The notes under the pieces: model-generated | What the model saw: only the letters and a program-made list of their open reading frames with translations | Database searches by the model: none | Told to the model about the DNA's origin: nothing | Translations under genes and position numbers: made by a program | In this document: positions 5,441-5,683 of the stretch, piece by piece | How the letters are laid out: the number at the start of each line of letters is the position of its first letter | How positions within the stretch are numbered: the stretch's first letter is position 1 | NCBI GenBank assembly: GCA_913046025.1 | Contig: CAJWRP010000185.1 | Location: forward strand, 1 to 5,683 | Length of the DNA: 5,683 nucleotides | Direction: 5' to 3' | Origin: an uncultured Chloroflexota bacterium | GTDB taxonomy: Bacteria > Chloroflexota > Dehalococcoidia > SAR202 > UBA11138

Positions 5441-5683
5441 TAGTTAGAGAAGCATTGCAGAACGGCTTCAGACTGGTCTTAACCCGGTAGTGAGAGGCAG
5501 TTTTTTGCCTTATAAATGGCCCTTGTATTCCCTTTGAAACGATACATTTCTCGGCTATTAATTACTCGAGATTACACCCCGTATTGATGTGATTTCCTTT
5601 CCAACAAGATTGACCGACAGGAAGAACAGAATATTAGCGTGTCACTAGCTGTAAGCATTTTCTTAGTAAGTGCCCTATTCCTT

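Larger units (their letters stand above)
5351..5683. other. AT-rich upstream intergenic region
   Basis: Stops are frequent in the frames I read on both strands, and I see no gene, RNA gene or known riboswitch here. Besides the promoter and ribosome site of the binding-protein gene it holds only short inverted repeats: aggca/tgcct (5495-5499 with 5506-5510, loop with a T-run) and tctcg/cgaga (5549-5553 with 5567-5571). The window ends before any upstream gene. Confidence 0.55.

Noticed and set aside
5495..5510. aggca/tgcct hairpin with a T-run in the loop
   Set aside because: There are only five base pairs, and the T-run is inside the loop instead of after the stem, so it is not a terminator.
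5610..5637. Possible divergent plus-strand promoter (TTGACC, 16 nt, TATTAG)
   Set aside because: The -10 match is only 4 of 6, and no downstream plus-strand gene is visible before the window ends, so it cannot be supported.

Overview
The window looks like part of the chromosome of a marine-type Chloroflexota bacterium of SAR202-like character. That guess is an inference from style: lipoprotein signal peptides ending in 'ACG', followed in the solute-binding protein by a long Ala/Pro-rich linker, with moderate GC coding sequence and AT-rich spacers. No rRNA or marker gene is present to confirm it.

Almost everything belongs to one theme, a peptide/nickel-type (Dpp/Opp family) ABC importer. Read on the minus strand from the right end, the order is: an AT-rich leader (5351-5683) with a candidate promoter and a strong ribosome binding site; a 641-residue lipoprotein solute-binding protein (5350-3425); a 284-bp spacer with a long hairpin and then a good sigma70-type promoter; a DppB-like permease (3140-2184); a DppC-like permease (2172-1090), tightly coupled to it; and a small 171-residue lipoprotein with a possible cupredoxin-like fold (1035-520), closed by a perfect 36-bp palindromic terminator (450-485).

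At the left edge, on the plus strand and converging on this cluster, is the last 59 codons of a Dpp/OppF-type ATPase gene (3-182). It is recognised by the four-cysteine oligopeptide-transporter C-terminal motif. It ends at its own terminator (213-247). The ATPase and the binding-protein/permease cluster therefore lie tail to tail.

Working model: the lipoprotein captures a substrate, probably a peptide or other small organic solute, outside the membrane. The DppB/DppC pair forms the channel, and an ATPase encoded elsewhere, plausibly the convergent gene, powers import. The binding protein and the permeases appear able to be transcribed separately. I see no mobile element, CRISPR array, tRNA or rRNA. 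The region is mostly ordinary transport biology. The most notable points are the promoter-spacer dyad, the hairpin after the binding-protein gene, the extra domain in the DppC-like permease, and the unassigned small lipoprotein.
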